64,000 nt of DNA from Melampsora larici-populina 98AG31 (taxonomy: Eukaryota; Basidiomycota; Pucciniomycetes; Pucciniales; Melampsoraceae). Positions 31,450 through 42,096 of this stretch are shown here, in pieces. Location of the stretch: positions 101,946 to 165,945 of the forward strand of contig NW_006768817.1 in NCBI RefSeq assembly GCF_000204055.1, given 5' to 3'. The notes below the pieces were generated by a model that saw only the letters and a program-made list of their open reading frames with translations, was not told where the DNA came from and searched no databases. Numbering within the stretch: position 1 is the first letter of the stretch; every line of letters begins with the position of its first letter. The position numbers and the translations under genes are program-made.

Positions 31450-33740
31450 ATGTTGAGCGCTCATTCTTCTAGTGGGTCAAGCTCTGAATACCAGGACGCA
31501 ACAGGTAAACAAAACCTCAATGTGATATCTAAACCTGATGTCTTTCTGAGTACCTTTTTTCTGCTTCAAGAAAACACGTTGAAAGTTGTCCTTCAAGAGG
31601 ACATTCGACCATCTCCAGAGATGAACCACGAAACCAAAAGTCAGGACGTTTTTGGAGCAATTTACTAGTCTGCTTGAGTGCTAACCATATCCTGGCTACC
31701 CATTTTGTACCCTGCCAAAAGCGACTAATCCAGATACCAAGAATTGCACGCGCTACCCTGAGGCATCAGCCAATGACAAAGATGCGCTTCCAAATGCCAA
31801 TGAGGGTGTGTAGGATTTAATTTCCGTGTCATTTTTATAAGTTCATCACTGATTTGATAAATTTGCCACCTGGCTTTCTTTGTATAGATCTGATGGAAAT
31901 AATTGACTACGAAAAGAGGAGTCGCTGCGGCCTCGGCCATCCTCACCGACCAGCTTTGGTCGACATGCCGGGAAGTTTTCCAGAGTTTGCCGATAAGATG
32001 TTTGCCACTCACATCAAGCTTGAAGATGGGCCCTTAGCATCAGGTCGGGTCCTTTCCCTTAGCTTTATCTCATCTTTGTGATTACAGTAGCTTAATGAAT
32101 TAATCCAACTTTCACCACTCATAGCTGCGAACGAGAGATCTCAATCACCACCACCAAACTCTACTTTTGAAGCTAGCGAGAAAAGCCCTGAATTCAGATC
32201 TTTATCACCAACTCGTAGCCTAAATGATTCTACTTCTCAAGATGTCAATTTACTTCGACAATCACACGGGCTACAGGGCTCTGTTGATGGAGCCGAGAGA
32301 AGACGTCTATCTAGATCTCCCTCACCCACCCGTAGCGTACAATACCAGCCTTCTGCATATGTTGATCGACTTCAATCACTACATCCAAGGCAAGGGTCGG
32401 AAACTGAGGTTTTCCGTAGCTTACAGATTTCCACTTCTCCAGATGGTAGTCTACGTCAACGATCACACGCGCTACAGAGCTCTGCTGGACAGAAAAGACG
32501 CCAATCTAGATCTCCCTCACCCACCCGTAGCGTACAATATCAGCCTTCTGTTTACGTTGATCGACCTCAATCATTACAACCTAGGCGTGGCTCGGGGCTA
32601 CAGAGCTCTGTTGGCGGAGCTGGAAAAAAAAGACGCCAATCTAGATCTCCCTCACCCACCCGTAGCGTACAATATCAGCCTTCTGTTTACGTTGATCGAC
32701 GTCAATCATTGCAACCTAGGCGCGGCTCGGGGCTACAGAGCTCTGTTCACGGAGCTGGAGAGAAAAGACGCCAATCGAGAACTCCATCACCCGTTCGTAA
32801 CTTACAATATCGGCGTTCTGGATATGTCAGTCGACTTCAATCACTTGAACCAAGGCGCGGCTTGGAATCCGCGGCTTTTCGGGCCCGCAAGGAAGGAGAT
32901 CAGATTCAATCATCGGCGCATAGCTTTCAAAAACCTGTTTCTGCAGCTGCCGATCGCCTTCAATCACGCCATCTAGGGGAGTATGAAATTCAATCCAGCA
33001 ATAAAAGACCCAGATCTCCATCAGTAACTCGTAGCTTCCAAAATTCTCAATTTAGCTCTCCATCACCGATTCATAGCTTACAATATCAACCGTCTCGATA
33101 CGCCAATCGACTTCAACCACTTCAACCACTTCAACCAACGCGCGACTCGAGATACTCAGATTTGGGAGCCCGCAAGAATGGAAATCAGACTCAATCATCG
33201 TCACATAGCTTTCAAAAGTCTGTCTCTGGAGCCTCCAATCACCTTCAATCACGCTATCTAGAGAAGCCTCATTTTGAAGCCAGCACCAATAGGAATCCGT
33301 ATAATTCCTCGCCTCCTCCGAATGTTGCAAAGATACTTCAATCTCGATCACCACCGCCACACATCAAAGAATCTGCATCTGTAGCTGGTAGTATAAACGG
33401 TGAAATCATAGAAAAACAAGGTTAGTTCTCTGTGATTGAGTGATTCAGTAATTTTTCATACATCTGTCAATAACCTCCCAACGATCTGTATCATCTGACC
33501 CGAATCACAGACAAAGCTGTAGCAATGGCATCCACCTCAGGCTGCCAATGCAGACTCTCCACCACGCGAGCTATCTTGGCCAGTGGACTTCCCCCGCTCG
33601 AACTTTTGCTCAAAAGTAACATATGCGATGGTCAGTTATACAAGGAAACTGCACAGATCTTCTTCAGAATGTTTGATGAAGTAAGATTGGTGCAAGATTG
33701 TGATGAACACGTTCAAAGCTGTCCAAATTTTGTGATCTGA
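31450..33740 (+). CDS. Gene A: SR-repeat protein with C-terminal Cys-x-Cys domain
   Basis: Five exons by splice signals: 31450-31504, 31722-31805, 31888-32043, 32125-33420 and 33511-33740, closing in frame as 606 residues. All four introns are phase 1. Exon 3 encodes EIIDYEKRSRCGLGHPHRPA. Exon 4 is disordered and rich in SRSPSPTRS-type motifs, with ~45-residue repeats (RSPSPTRSVQYQPSVYVDR, then QSLQPRRGSGLQSS) and a second pair around HSFQK(P/S)VS. Such Arg/Ser repeats are typical of splicing or nuclear-speckle proteins, but no RNA-binding domain is seen, so that role is inference. The last exon encodes CQCRLSTTRAILASGLPPLE and LLKS, closely matching the last exon of gene B (CECKKKAIRRILARGGFQLD then CLLEG). 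A long alternative plus frame over the repeats (32224-32976) is a by-product. I recognise no described family. Confidence 0.7.
32500..32800 (+). repeat. ~135-bp tandem repeats within gene A
   Basis: Units near 32500, 32635 and 32770 share TCTAGATCTCCCTCACCCAC, with an earlier more divergent unit at ~32309. The period is 45 codons and so keeps frame; substitutions between units are few. Confidence 0.85.
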
Positions 33741-34979
33741 TCTTCAATACTCTGTCTTTCTCTCTGGACCCATCCAATGTATATATTTCCCCTGGGACCC
33801 TCAAACTATTGAACTGAAGTCTTTTCCTGAATGTATTGTTTTATATGTCTCTTGAAGCTACTTCAAACTTTTCAAACCTCGTCTGTATATATTCTCTCTT
33901 TACCGCTGAATCCTTAACTGTAAATAGTTTCCATCATTCCCGAGCTATTGAGATCTTCACTCTGAATACACGCTTTACTCTTTAGTCGAGGAGAGGTGGG
34001 CACTCTCGCCACAGATGCTGAAGCGCAAGATTGGAATAATCTTGAGATTAAAAAGAGTTGCAGAGATACCAATAGTATCGACATATATACAATTAGAAAC
34101 AAATAGATTACAAAAAAATTCTGATTTGGAAAATTACAACTGGAATATACTGAAAATGGAAAATAATCAAAACAAAAACAAAGTCTGATTGTAGTCAAGG
34201 ATGTTGACCTTTTTGCAAAGATGAATAGAAATTGAAAACAAATAAAATCAAACCGAAAAGCCAAGAAGTGAAAAATTGAAAGCCTAGTTACATCCCAACT
34301 ACATCGGTTTTGAACCGCAGTGCATTCTACTCGGATTGAGGCAAAAGGGAACGTTGCAAAATTTCAGCATGATGTTTTTTTTCCCTGTCGAACGCTACTA
34401 AGCGGCGTTTTCGAACCAGAAGAGTGCCGTTGGTTAGTGTACATCTATTCAATTCTAGTTTCCGTTGATCTGAGGCATAATCACATAGGCAGATGTGGCA
34501 CAACCCTACAGATCAGGAGGTAAAGTCTTTCACATTTAGATCTGATGTCCATGAAAGGGGATATCAAGCAGCTCATTGCGCGTAAACGAATCACCCATCC
34601 AGACTTACCTTTCATTAACCAGTGCGGATCACAAATTCAGTCTTCCCTTTCACCCATCAATCATCCCTTTGACCAAATGCGCAGGTCACTGCTGCGCTCT
34701 TTTTGGCAGAGCAAACACATTTGGCGCAGCAAATAGGAATATCAAGCATATATAAACTCGAGCGTGCGTTCGCTACTCTTAACTTTTTCCATCATTCGAG
34801 GAATTCGCATAATTGTCTTCTGAAAACTCACGCATCTTCAATAAAGAAATTAGATAGATAAGATAAAACTGTACGTGTCTTTCAAAGCACTCTGATCAAG
34901 TTAAAATTTGCTGACATCTGTCAATGTAATCCTTGTCAAACTCTTGGAACCAACAGGAGAAACCGGATTCTCAAGAAGG
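33741..34979. other. Gap between gene A and the coiled-coil gene
   Basis: No gene is supported. 33900-34270 is AT-rich. Open frames at 33914-34264 (minus) and 34320-34736 (plus) lack any recognisable content. The right end contains a TATA-like box at 34749. Confidence 0.45.
34749..34756 (+). promoter_or_regulatory. TATA-like box
   Basis: TATATAAA about 230 bp upstream of the start codon at 34980. The distance leaves room for a 5' leader, possibly with an intron (GTACGTG at ~34872). Position and sequence only. Confidence 0.35.
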
Positions 34980-35463
34980 ATGATATCACAAATGGCGACA
35001 CTCTTATTATGGCAAGAAGCAAACATCCGGTTAGAAAGAATAGAGGATCAACTTCACCAGCTTACCGTAAAGCAAGAACAACTAAATGAACTGCTCCGTG
35101 AAACGGCATCTGATGTATTACAAAATGCGCGTTCATTGTCGTCTATTCAGTCAGCTTTAGTCACTCACATCAATCATCTCAGTCAAGAGGTCGATAACAT
35201 GACTGAGTAAGTTAAACTCTCCCACCCTGGAGAAATCAGATTGTATAGCTACTGACGTTTCCACCAAAATCGACAATTGATAATTTAGAACTTTGACTGC
35301 ACATGATGAAACAGCACAATCGGTAGTTGGAGCGAGCTCTACATCACAATCCACTGCAGCTCCGGTGGTAGCTCCTCTGATAAGGATGTTTTTCTGCGCA
35401 TGTCTTGCGATAGGTCTTATTGTGTCTTTTCGTCTCGGTGGATCTTTGCTTCCCTTGTTTTAA
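34980..35463 (+). CDS. Small coiled-coil protein with C-terminal membrane anchor
   Basis: Two exons (34980-35206 and 35289-35463; donor GTAAGT, acceptor TTTAG) close in frame as 133 residues. The N-terminal ~75 residues form a coiled coil (EANIRLERIEDQLHQLTVKQ, EQLNELLRETASDVLQNARS). A Ser/Thr/Ala linker follows, then a hydrophobic segment IRMFFCACLAIGLIVSF and a short tail RLGGSLLPLF. That is the topology of a tail-anchored membrane protein; SNARE-like or membrane-tether roles are possible, but no SNARE core pattern is evident and no family is recognised. The start is the first ATG in the frame; the frame is open further upstream without ATG, so a 5' exon cannot be excluded. Confidence 0.6.
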
Positions 35464-35983
35464 CTTGATTTTATATTGTGTTTATTTTGATGTCTTTGGA
35501 ATTCGAGGTTCTTCTGCGATCAAAATGTGTGGCGCCGCTTTGGATAAGTTACTATTAAAATACTAAAATAAACGTGGTTGAACTAGTACTGCTTGTAAAT
35601 AGAGAGATTGTCCAAATCGATGGTTTTGAGATATTGGTCTTGTAGGACTTCAACAAATTCGAATTATCTTGACAGCAATTTCTTTTTACAAAACAAAACC
35701 ATCAACAAAGACTCGCATATGCAGGTTCAGAAATGGATGGTAAACAACAAAATGATCGATCGCCACGACGAGAATGAGTGAGGAGTAGCACGATCAGAAG
35801 AACAGGGGGAATCTTGAGATACAATCATGAACAAATCTCAAAGATAATCTTGCAGAGAGAACTAGCTTAATGTAGGTCGCACAAGGCTAGTACGAAGTCA
35901 CACAATTGATAAAACAGGCCATCAAGTTGAGATTGATTGAAATTAGTAGCGAACAAAACAGGATAGATATAAAGAGCTCGAAT

Positions 35984-37261
35984 CTAGAAATCGTCTTGCC
36001 AGATACCCAACTTGAGAGCGAGCGCTTTCATTTTTTTATGGGCCTGTTCTTTATAGCCAGTTAATACAGAAGATTGGTGAGTGACCCAGTCTTCTTCCGA
36101 CATCTCTGATCGCAAGGCCTTAACATTATCCAATCGATTCACCAGTGCCTGAGAGATCTGACAAGCACATCCAAAACGAGTGATCTCAGCATCTTCTGGC
36201 GCGACTTGCATCGCATCGGCGTTGAAAGTCTTCGACGCCGTTGTTTGATGGTGGACTTGCGAGTTCCATATCATCTCGATAACTCCATCTGATGCTTCTA
36301 GATTAACGTCTACATTATAGTCATTGAGGACAAATCGACCCCCCATGATCGTCCCCCTTGGTGCTGTTTTGCCTCGCTGGTATAGACGTCCAGATGCTCG
36401 ATCGACCAAGCCAAACAAGCCGAACACGTATTTTGAACAGTCTTTATCCTTATGCTTTTTATTAACAAACTGATCACAAGTAACAACAATGTTGGAGCCA
36501 AAGACCTTTGCGTTGGGAGAGACATAAAAAGACTCGCTTGCCCAAGAAGGCGCATTGGTTCGAGCAGCAATTGACGCATTGGACTCAAATGCGTGGAGTG
36601 ATAGGCCGCTAAATCTTTCTGCCATGAATGATTCGATTTCGGGAAGATTGCCTTGTCTTTTCAAATCAGCCTCCATCTTGCGCAGGTCAGCAGATGTTGC
36701 TTGATTCCACGTATAGTGACCTGTTGAACATTGAAGTTTGGTAAGCAAGACTTGTATGTTATTTGAACAAATTTTCAGCCGGAACTCACCTCCTTTGACC
36801 TCAGGATCATATCCTGGCCGAAAGCCAGCGGCATACATCCGACCGAACTTGCGAGAGCTTCTCCTTCCCCGATAAGTAGCTCCGTTGGTTTTCACTTCGT
36901 TCCGTGCTTTGGCATGCTGGTAGATAGTGCTGATCGAATGATTGTACGAGTCAAAAACAGCATCGCTTGCGTTGTTCCTTTCGACAAATCGTACAACAAG
37001 TAGAAGGTCGCAGGTATCGGCATCGAGACAGACCACAGTTCCATATTCTAGACTGAGGCGAGGCTTCCCAAACACACGCCCTTTCTTGAGGAATAGAAAT
37101 TTAGATTCTGGAGGTAAACCGTACTTCTGGGTGAGCTCAGCCAGCTTTGCAGCTCGAGCATTTGGTAAGTGGCGGTCGGGTCGGTCAATCTTATTTCTCT
37201 TGGAACGGTTAAGACGAGATCTGATGGTGCTTGCCGACTTCTTCTTGTACTTGACATCCAT
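35984..37261 (-). CDS. TET/JBP-like Fe(II)/2-oxoglutarate dioxygenase
   Basis: Fungal TET/JBP-type enzymes oxidise methylated bases in DNA. The C-terminal half shows the fold's ligands, numbered on the uninterrupted frame: H270 and D272 in NKKHKDKD, the distal His at 337/338 in QVHHQTT, and R362 in EITRFG for 2-oxoglutarate, with GGRFVLNDYNVDV and GVIEMIWN between them. Upstream are RKFGRMYAAGFRPGYD and AERFSGLSL, also in the order of fungal family members. The frame is continuous for 425 codons but contains a canonical 69-bp intron (36789-36721, GTGAGT...CAACAG). Removing it joins EVKGG to HYTWNQ and restores the family spacing, giving ~402 residues. The basic N-terminus (KYKKKSASTIRSRLNRSKRN) suits DNA or nuclear targeting. 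Iyer and colleagues described fungal TET/JBP expansions linked to KDZ transposons; no KDZ transposase is visible here. No disabling change is seen. Substrate is inferred from family. Confidence 0.72.
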   Translation of the reverse strand: MDVKYKKKSASTIRSRLNRSKRNKIDRPDRHLPNARAAKLAELTQKYGLPPESKFLFLKKGRVFGKPRLSLEYGTVVCLDADTCDLLLVVRFVERNNASDAVFDSYNHSISTIYQHAKARNEVKTNGATYRGRRSSRKFGRMYAAGFRPGYDPEVKGGEFRLKICSNNIQVLLTKLQCSTGHYTWNQATSADLRKMEADLKRQGNLPEIESFMAERFSGLSLHAFESNASIAARTNAPSWASESFYVSPNAKVFGSNIVVTCDQFVNKKHKDKDCSKYVFGLFGLVDRASGRLYQRGKTAPRGTIMGGRFVLNDYNVDVNLEASDGVIEMIWNSQVHHQTTASKTFNADAMQVAPEDAEITRFGCACQISQALVNRLDNVKALRSEMSEEDWVTHQSSVLTGYKEQAHKKMKALALKLGIWQDDF

Positions 37262-38412
37262 CCCTAATCATAAAAATACAAATGAAAAGGAGAACCGTTA
37301 TTATACTCCTTGCTAGCTTCTGAGTTCTGCGTCGCGATGATCTAGGGTCCGAAGCATGCAAGGAGGTTTTAAGGAGTTCCAGCTCAAGCAGTAAATGTAT
37401 GAAAGAGTGAGTAATTGAGTTGTGATGAAGCAGAGGAAGGTTGAGATGTAGCTTTGAATGTGATGAAGAAGTGAGGACTTTGAAGCGATTATGAAGAGGA
37501 TGAAGTATGAAGTATTGGCTGTCCACCAAAGATCAGATGATCAGTGAGATGAACAATATGGGATTTGAACGACGTGGGTGGAGGAGCAAATAGATTTTTC
37601 AGCCACGAAACAGGGGGCGCCGGTTCCTGGGCGCAAAGGTACTATTTTTCTGGCACATATCTGTTGCATCCACGCTGCCTTGAGGTTTCAGATGACTGAT
37701 CAGGACATCTGCTTCACAATTCAGGGATCGAATGTGTATTTGTCCAATGCTTCCTTCTGATCAGGGTCGATGTAGCGCACTGATTTGGTACCAGCCTAAA
37801 TTCGGTGGACTTCCTATACCTTTTTAGCTCATCAGCCGTATAGACTGGAATCATCAGCTACGAGAAGCTCATAAGTTCTGCGGACACCTCTACGGACTGT
37901 ATATAATTATACTTGCTTGGCTATTGTTATAAGTCTTAACTTTTGGGCATTCTTAAAACCTGTTTTTGACCGTGAAGACTTGACAGTGTTACATTTCGGT
38001 CTCATCAAACTCTACTTGTAATTATTTTGGGCACATTTTTCAGTCTTTGACCAATGCGTTTTGAGCTAAATTGGGGGGGCTATGCTCTATTCGAGACTTT
38101 TGCGCACTTTCAAAACCTGTTTAAAAGATGAGATATTTTCTGTATTCCAAACCGTATAAAAGACAACCATTGCGATGAATCCAACATATATCTTTAATTT
38201 GACGCGATATTCAGAAAGTACAAGTACAAGATGTGAAAGCACTGACGCGACATAAGAAAAGAAACTCTATAAAAAAGAAACTTGATAAACTTGATAAAGA
38301 AATAAGACAACAATACATAGGCTGGAACATCACTTCGATCGAAGATGTCGTGACATTCTAAAAGGGTTAGAATGGTTTGAATACGTCTTATGAGGTGTGA
38401 AACGAGATCAAC
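37262..38412. other. Intergenic, no gene seen
   Basis: Would include the promoter of the TET-like gene at its left end. An open plus frame at 37578-37760 has no recognisable content. 37880-38340 is AT-rich without repeats I can name. Confidence 0.45.
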
Positions 38413-39338
38413 TCACTGATTGTAGGCTCCAATTGCGGTCTCGTTCGGTTGGGAGGTTGTGACTCGAGAGGTTTCGGGTGTGGCTAGGGAAGTTGCTTGA
38501 GTGACAAAGCTATCCTGAGTAAGTGTTACATCACTTACAAAGTCATACAAACAAACTGGACTCTTTGACTTACAAGATCAGTTGGCCAGTATGTTCTGAT
38601 CGATACGTATGTTCTGATCGATACGATTGATCCGATTGAGAGGTTTCTTGTTCCGGACCTTTTACTGTAGAATCGAGGACTTGTGTTCAAACGCATCAAA
38701 GTTGAAAACAAAGGTCAGAATCTTGGACTTAAAAGAAGAATCTTGGACTTACAAGATCAGTTGGCCAGCACTTTCAGATTGATGCGATTGATCTAATTGA
38801 GAGGTTTCTTGTTCTAGAGCCTTGACCGGAGCTTTGAGTACTGGGGAACTAAATTCAAAAAGACAAGTACAAAGACGAAAAAGTCAATCACAAAGGGAAT
38901 CAACCTTCAATAGTAAGCAGATATAACTTACACGAAGGTGTCCCATATCGGAGACTCGCCGAGGATCACATCGTATGCGTCCTCAGCGTGTAGACTTGGC
39001 CATAAAGCATACATGCTATACAATTTGCCGTTGTCAACCCGACGCCATCTATCTTCGTCTTCAGGCCTCAGGAACGGTGAACCATAATTCGGACAGTCAG
39101 GTCCTACGTGGCCAAAGTGGTTACAGCGAAAACATTGATCTTCTCCACTTTTGACTTCAGGCATTGCGCTAGCAGGCATCGGGATACAAGCTAATTCGGA
39201 CTGTTGACGAGGGGTCATGTCCGGTGTGATGAGATGGGGTCTACGTTCAAGATCAGACTTTCGAGTGCAGAATCTGGGAGTTATTTGAGCACTCATTCGA
39301 GGTAGAGATGGTAGTGTACGCCGCGTGAATGTGGACAT
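38413..39338 (-). CDS. Zinc-knuckle (CCHC) protein with a duplicated exon
   Basis: A four-exon minus-strand model closes in frame as 236 residues: exon 1 39338-38932, exon 2 from 38848 (96 nt), exon 3 near 38680-38570 (106 nt), exon 4 38514-38413. Exon 1 encodes TRRTLPSLPRMSAQ and a retroviral-type zinc knuckle, CFRCNHFGHVGPDC (C-x2-C-x4-H-x4-C), then DEDRWRRVDNGKLYSMYALW. Such knuckles bind nucleic acid, as in Gag proteins or small RNA-binding proteins. Exons 2 and 3 are DNA-level duplicates (shared CAAGAAACCTCTCAAT and GGCCAACTGATCTTG), and exon 3 has an extra 18-bp duplication. ATG 39338 is preferred because it begins the compositionally uniform part; an upstream ATG at 39440 is in frame. 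A Gag-like fragment lies divergently 260 bp away. Confidence 0.6.
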
Positions 39339-39599
39339 AATAAAAGAAATTGATGTGAAATTGAGAAATTGACGAGTCCGAGGTAAGAAGAGTCCATACC
39401 GAGTGACCCCCATTACTAAACTAAAGTGGCTAGATTTCAATCTACCAGAATTTCAACTTACCAGCCAAAGTTCAACTATCATTCTGTGAGTGATCCACAT
39501 TACTATATCCCCTTGATTCAATTTCAATCCACCTGCCAACGTTCGACCACTGATCATCTGCCTGGACTCCTTTTACTGGAAGACCTTTCTTAGAAATTA

Positions 39600-39941
39600 G
39601 AAAGTCTTTTGATCACCCATCTTATTGACCAATATGGACGACTACGAAGCCAAATTGTTGGAGGCCGAGATAAACCCCTTTTCAAACCTCTTGATGACTT
39701 CGGCCGGGAAATGGATCGATGGATTTTAGATGTATGCCAGGAAATGGAGAAGTTAACCGGGATCCCGCGATATTTATTGGACCCACCTCGTACTCCTGAA
39801 TCCCCAGTCGACTTGATCACCGACGAAATATGCATCGCAATCATCAAAGGCTTGTGTGGCGACAACTGCGAAGGACTCTTAAGCGGGGCCTTTACAGCTC
39901 ACGAAGCCATTGGCATGCTCAAGAGATTTATTTGTGTTTAG
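39600..39941 (+). pseudogene. Gag-like retrotransposon fragment
   Basis: A plus-strand frame without an early ATG encodes DFGREMDRWILDVCQEMEKL, PRTPESPVDLITDEI, IIKGLCGDNCEGLLSG and AHEAIGMLKRF, ending at 39941. The layout resembles the helical core of copia-type Gag proteins, where such a region normally precedes a zinc knuckle. The first in-frame ATG is at 39711, inside the conserved part, and another frame starting at 39634 stops after ~30 codons, so the piece looks broken. The Gag assignment is by pattern only. Confidence 0.35.
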
Positions 39942-40864
39942 CTTTGGTGAGTCATAGATGATATCATTCAATGAAGTTACACCACTCCCCTTTCTAAAAC
40001 GGCACTTTGCATTTTTTTGGCTGTACATTAGGCTATTGGTCTGTTCCTTAGGCTCGACAACATGTCCAGCAGTTCTATCTCTTTCCAAAATTACGAACCA
40101 TTGGCTTGCAACCTATCTTTCATTCTTAAAATCTTCACAGCCTGCTACGTTGATACACAAAGTTGTAAATCTGTAGATGCTTGAATTGTTGCGGTGTCCC
40201 GTTTGTTGAATGGTTGAAGATGCCGTCTGACTATCAGCTTTTCACCAGCTTGAATTGAATCCTGAGTTGACACCGATGTCCTTAATGGAATGTATATCTT
40301 GTATCCTCCTCTTGAAAGAAAGTTCAACTCACTTTGAACTACTGAGAGAACTCAGTCGATTAGTGACACGATTGAGAGGTTCAGACCAAAGATCAAATTT
40401 CCTATCTGATTCCTTCGTGGGTTGGGCTTTTGACAAAGGCACGCACACGGTTAGCTCAGCTGAGCCCTCTTTGCGCAGCCGCATCAACGCGTACGGCCCT
40501 TTGATTGATTAATCCATTCATCGATCTCATCAATCTTCCACATTCGTGACGGGACTGAAAGGCGCCCTCAGGGTGCGTCAATATCAGCCAGCATGTCAAG
40601 TCCTTTGAACGCTGAGGACTCCGCTTGATGATGGCTCAGCTGACACCTTTTCAGATGTGCTTTGGTATATAAATGATGCTATAGTCCGCATAGTCCGCCA
40701 ACTTTATCAATCATTCTACATAGAGCTTCCACTTGTCCTACTTCTCTCTATCATCATCCAGAAAACTCTCTTATCATCCTACCAAAGGATCAATACCTAT
40801 CCTACTTCTTTCTATCGAAAACTCTCTAGTCATCCTATCACTCCCCTCTCAATAATTATCCGAC
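39942..40864. other. Intergenic with promoter of gene B
   Basis: Open plus frames at 39958-40176 and 40255-40512 are not supported as genes. Near 40560 a short G/C-rich stretch occurs. The right end has a TATA-like box and a pyrimidine-rich leader. Confidence 0.4.
40666..40673 (+). promoter_or_regulatory. TATA-like box of gene B
   Basis: TATATAAA 199 bp upstream of the gene B start codon, followed by pyrimidine-rich DNA typical of a fungal 5' leader. Confidence 0.4.
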
Positions 40865-42096
40865 ATGAATAGACTTTTATCTGAAAAATTCACTGCGTAT
40901 CGAGTTGTCTCTCAGAAGTTCAGCAGTCTCCAAAACAGCATGACCGAAAAGTGGCGCTCCACTTCTAAAGTTCCAGAATACACAGGTAAAGTTTCTACCT
41001 TGAAAACGGAAATTTCAGTGCATTTTGCTGACTTATTTATCTGATCATTTTCTAGCTGCGTCGCCTACCCGAAGAAGCTCTACATCGGATAACAACCAGC
41101 ACAAAATAACTGGATACACAGTTGACGAGGAAGATACTCCTTTGGTTGAACATGACACATCTCCTGCTGAAGAATCGGTAATTGGTGAGCGTCTCGCATT
41201 CATACTTCATGGAGATTCTTTTCCAGCGCTGATTTTTGCACGTTTGCAATGCTATAGCCCTTGTCCACTGTCTTGAGGATTTTCAAGTACATCGGGGTTG
41301 TAAGGCCGATAAAAAACGCACATCAGATTTCGAATTGGTCACCTTCAGGCCCGTATCGAAGCGTACCAAGATAGAATGCCCTGGTCTTCCAGCTGTCCCT
41401 TTGGAAGAGGAATCGACGAAAATACCCACTGAAGACAAGGAGGAATGTGAGTAAATGAAGCCGGATTTCTTGAAAATACTCTGGATGAACAGCTCCTTTA
41501 CAGTAACTGATCATCAAAATATACATAGCTTCAAAACTAGATAAAATAAACTTAGCTTCGAAACTGGATAAAAAACGTACCGTAGAGCGTGCTTTTGGGA
41601 TGGCAGGCTTCGATTTACCCCTCAAACGCGAGAAAATTCATCTCCCAGATGATCCTTTCGCCCAAGACAATGAAGAAGAAAGACTTTCACCTCAAGATGA
41701 CAAGAATCTGTCTTCGGAAGAAGCCCCCGGTACTCAAAAGGCACCTTCCAATAGTGATCAAGAAGGTCATCTTTCGCCTGATCATAGTCCTATGGAGCAA
41801 GACGAGAATTGTGAGCTATTCTCTTCCAAAATACGATCTTGATTACACCTGATTACATGCTAAACTTGCCATACTTAGATGAACCGGTCCCAACAACTCC
41901 AATCTGTGAATGCAAAAAAAAAGCGATACGCCGGATATTAGCTCGTGGAGGATTTCAATTAGATTGTCTACTTGAAGGTGGAGGATTTGTGAAGCCGGAC
42001 GCTCAATTTTCTTACGAACTTTTCACTCACATCTACTTCTCCCTTATCTTTGTGCTCGAGTATGCAGAGCATGTCCCCTCCTGTACTTTTACTTAG
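40865..42096 (+). CDS. Gene B: disordered protein, C-terminal domain shared with gene A
   Basis: Five exons (40865-40985, 41056-41184, 41258-41446, 41529-41810, 41879-42096) close in frame as 312 residues. All introns are phase 1 and the internal exons are multiples of three. Exon 1 encodes a basic start (NRLLSEKFTAYRVVSQKFSS). Exons 2-4 are acidic and Ser-rich (TGYTVDEEDTPLVEHDTSPA, RPVSKRTKIECPGLPAV, REKIHLPDDPFAQDNEEE). Exon 4 begins with a small internal repeat (SKLDK twice). The last exon encodes CECKKKAIRRILARGGFQLD, CLLEGGGF and a hydrophobic helix (FTHIYFSLIFVLEYAEHV). It aligns with gene A's last exon: C-x-C, R-x-ILA-x-G, L-x2-LL, then a helix with HV-x-SC. The domain is unknown to me; the close Cys pair could bind a metal. 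Confidence 0.68.

Noticed and set aside
32224..32976. A 250-residue plus-strand frame over the gene A repeats
   Set aside because: It is the out-of-phase shadow of the spliced exon 4 frame, which is open for 432 codons and joins cleanly to flanking exons.
35984..37261. Reading the TET-like gene as a single uninterrupted exon
   Set aside because: A canonical 69-bp GTGAGT...CAACAG intron sits in frame and its retained translation breaks the family spacing, so a spliced product is more likely.
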